From positions 1 to 5,947 of the forward strand of contig JAAUTM010000108.1 in the NCBI GenBank assembly GCA_012031455.1: DNA of 5,947 nt, given 5' to 3'. The translations under genes were made by a program, and so were the position numbers. This document shows positions 5,247 to 5,947 of the stretch, one piece after another; positions within the stretch are counted from its first letter, which is position 1, and every line of letters starts with the position of its first letter. A model generated the notes under the pieces. It had not been told where the DNA came from and did not search any database. It saw only the letters and a list, made by a program, of their open reading frames with translations. The stretch is from Phycisphaerales bacterium (GTDB lineage Bacteria; Planctomycetota; Phycisphaerae; Phycisphaerales; Phycisphaeraceae).

Positions 5247-5947
5247 ATGTCCATGGCTACGGCCCAACGACGCGATCGGATCCTTACAGGTCTGGTGGAC
5301 AAGACCCATCTGGCGGTGCGCGATCTGTCGGCTTTGCTGGCGGTCAGTGAGGCGACGATTCGCCGTGATCTGCGCAGTTTGGCGGATGAAGGCAAGCTCA
5401 CCCTCCGTCCATGGGGGGGCCACCCTCACCCCGGTGTCAGGTTTTTCCTTTGATGCCAAGCACCTGCGCAACCTTGAAGCGAAAAAAATCGTTGGCTCGC
5501 TGGCAGCGGAACTGGTGATGGATAACGATCAGGTGTTCCTCGACTCGGGCACCACCTGTTTTGAATGGCAACCCATCTGCGCCGTCGCCGGGGTTTGTCC
5601 ATCATCCTCAACAGCGCCCGCCTGGCGCTGGAACTGCAAGGCGTTGCCCATGTCAACGGCAGTATCGGCCCAAGTGGGAACAACACCGGCAACCTGAGTT
5701 TGATCATGCTCGGTGGGCAATACCGCCCCGATCGCATGGACACCATCGGCCCGATTGCCACCAGCACCCTCGAGCAATTGCGCGGCTACCAATGTTTTAT
5801 TGGAGCCGATGGCTTATCCATGGACTTCGGCCCCTCGGCAGCCGACATCGATAGTGCACACCTTTACCGTCTGGCGGTGCAGAACGCACGGGAAACCATT
5901 CTCGTGGTGGATCAGAGTAAGTTTCAGAGTGCCTCGCTTTTCAAACT
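5247..5947 (+). CDS. DeoR-family sugar-operon repressor, two frame breaks, C-terminus beyond the window
   Basis: DeoR-family repressors bind operators through an N-terminal winged helix and sense phosphorylated sugars through an isomerase-like C-terminal domain. The N-terminus shows QRRDRIL, LAVRDLSALLAVSEATIRRDL (recognition helix at about residues 34-45) and DEGKL. A second frame supplies VHGGATLTP, the family hinge, then NLEAKKIVGSLAAELV and FLDSGTT (effector-site motif). The first frame returns at 5565 with MATHLRRRRGLSIILNSARLALEL, MLGGQYRPDRMDTIGP, CFIGADG and VVDQSKF. About 233 codons of a usual 250-260 are present. The two breaks (about +1 at 5405, -1 at 5563) cancel, but the original frame stops at 5451-5453, so as written no full protein is made. 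A Gly/Asn/Ser-rich insert lies at 5649-5693. It is divergent from the E2 operon and is its likely regulator. The effector is unknown. Confidence 0.85.
5401..5410 (+). other. First frame break in the DeoR gene (apparent 1-nt insertion)
   Basis: AAG CTC ACC CTC CGT CCA TGG reads KLTLRPW. Dropping one C gives KLTLVHGGA, with exactly the spacing of the family's G-K-L-x-R-V-H-G-G-A hinge. An extra G in the adjacent run of seven G is less likely, because VH before the run is already in the new frame. Confidence 0.7.
5561..5567 (+). other. Second frame break in the DeoR gene (apparent 1-nt deletion)
   Basis: ACC TGT TTT GAA TGG reads TCFEW. Restoring one A (GAA ATG GCA) gives TCFEMATHLRRRRGLSIILNSA and a conserved DeoR C-terminal domain to the end of the window without stops. 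Confidence 0.75.

Noticed and set aside
2736..5567. Programmed ribosomal frameshifting at the four frame breaks
   Set aside because: None of the sites carries an X-XXY-YYZ slippery heptamer or an obvious stimulatory hairpin, and the shifts go in both directions in housekeeping-type genes. Base-calling or assembly error is simpler.
1..5947. Bacterial microcompartment locus for fucose/rhamnose degradation
   Set aside because: A DeoR regulator and a class II aldolase occur in such loci in Planctomycetes and Verrucomicrobia, but no shell protein, aldehyde dehydrogenase or acetate kinase gene is present here, and E2/E3 are not typical members.

Overview
The window looks like moderately GC-rich bacterial chromosome. 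Short intergenic simple-repeat blocks and an in-frame palindromic repeat inside a coding linker resemble what is often seen in Planctomycetota and other PVC-group genomes. That affiliation is an inference from style and protein flavour, not from a marker gene, and is held at about 50%.

Layout. Four genes lie on the minus strand, transcribed from about 5130 towards 1: an E2 acyltransferase (5034-3451), dihydrolipoyl dehydrogenase E3 (3221-1745), a PHP-domain protein of unknown substrate (1679-367), and the first 77 codons of a class II aldolase (231 to beyond base 1). A DeoR-family repressor (5247 to beyond 5947) is divergent on the plus strand. The 212 bp between the divergent starts hold a recognisable -35/-10 pair for the minus-strand operon and a 21-bp-period pair of T-rich direct repeats that is the best operator candidate.

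How the genes may work together. DeoR-family repressors usually sense a phosphorylated sugar intermediate. A class II aldolase cleaves such sugars or sugar acids. E2 and E3 are the acyltransfer and reoxidation parts of a 2-oxoacid dehydrogenase complex that would turn a pyruvate-like product into acyl-CoA and NADH. A sugar-catabolic operon under DeoR control is therefore plausible. No E1 decarboxylase gene is visible, so it must lie elsewhere or downstream of the aldolase.

Most notable points. (1) E2 begins with a lipoyl-like domain that lacks the lipoylated lysine. A near-perfect internal Shine-Dalgarno and ATG precede the second, canonical lipoyl domain. (2) A 59-bp repeat-like segment forms part of the E2 linker. 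(3) Single-base indels break three of the five genes (E3, PHP and DeoR, the last twice), while the conserved protein continues in another frame each time. This looks more like sequencing error than decay. (4) Three different intergenic repeat types occur in less than 6 kb.
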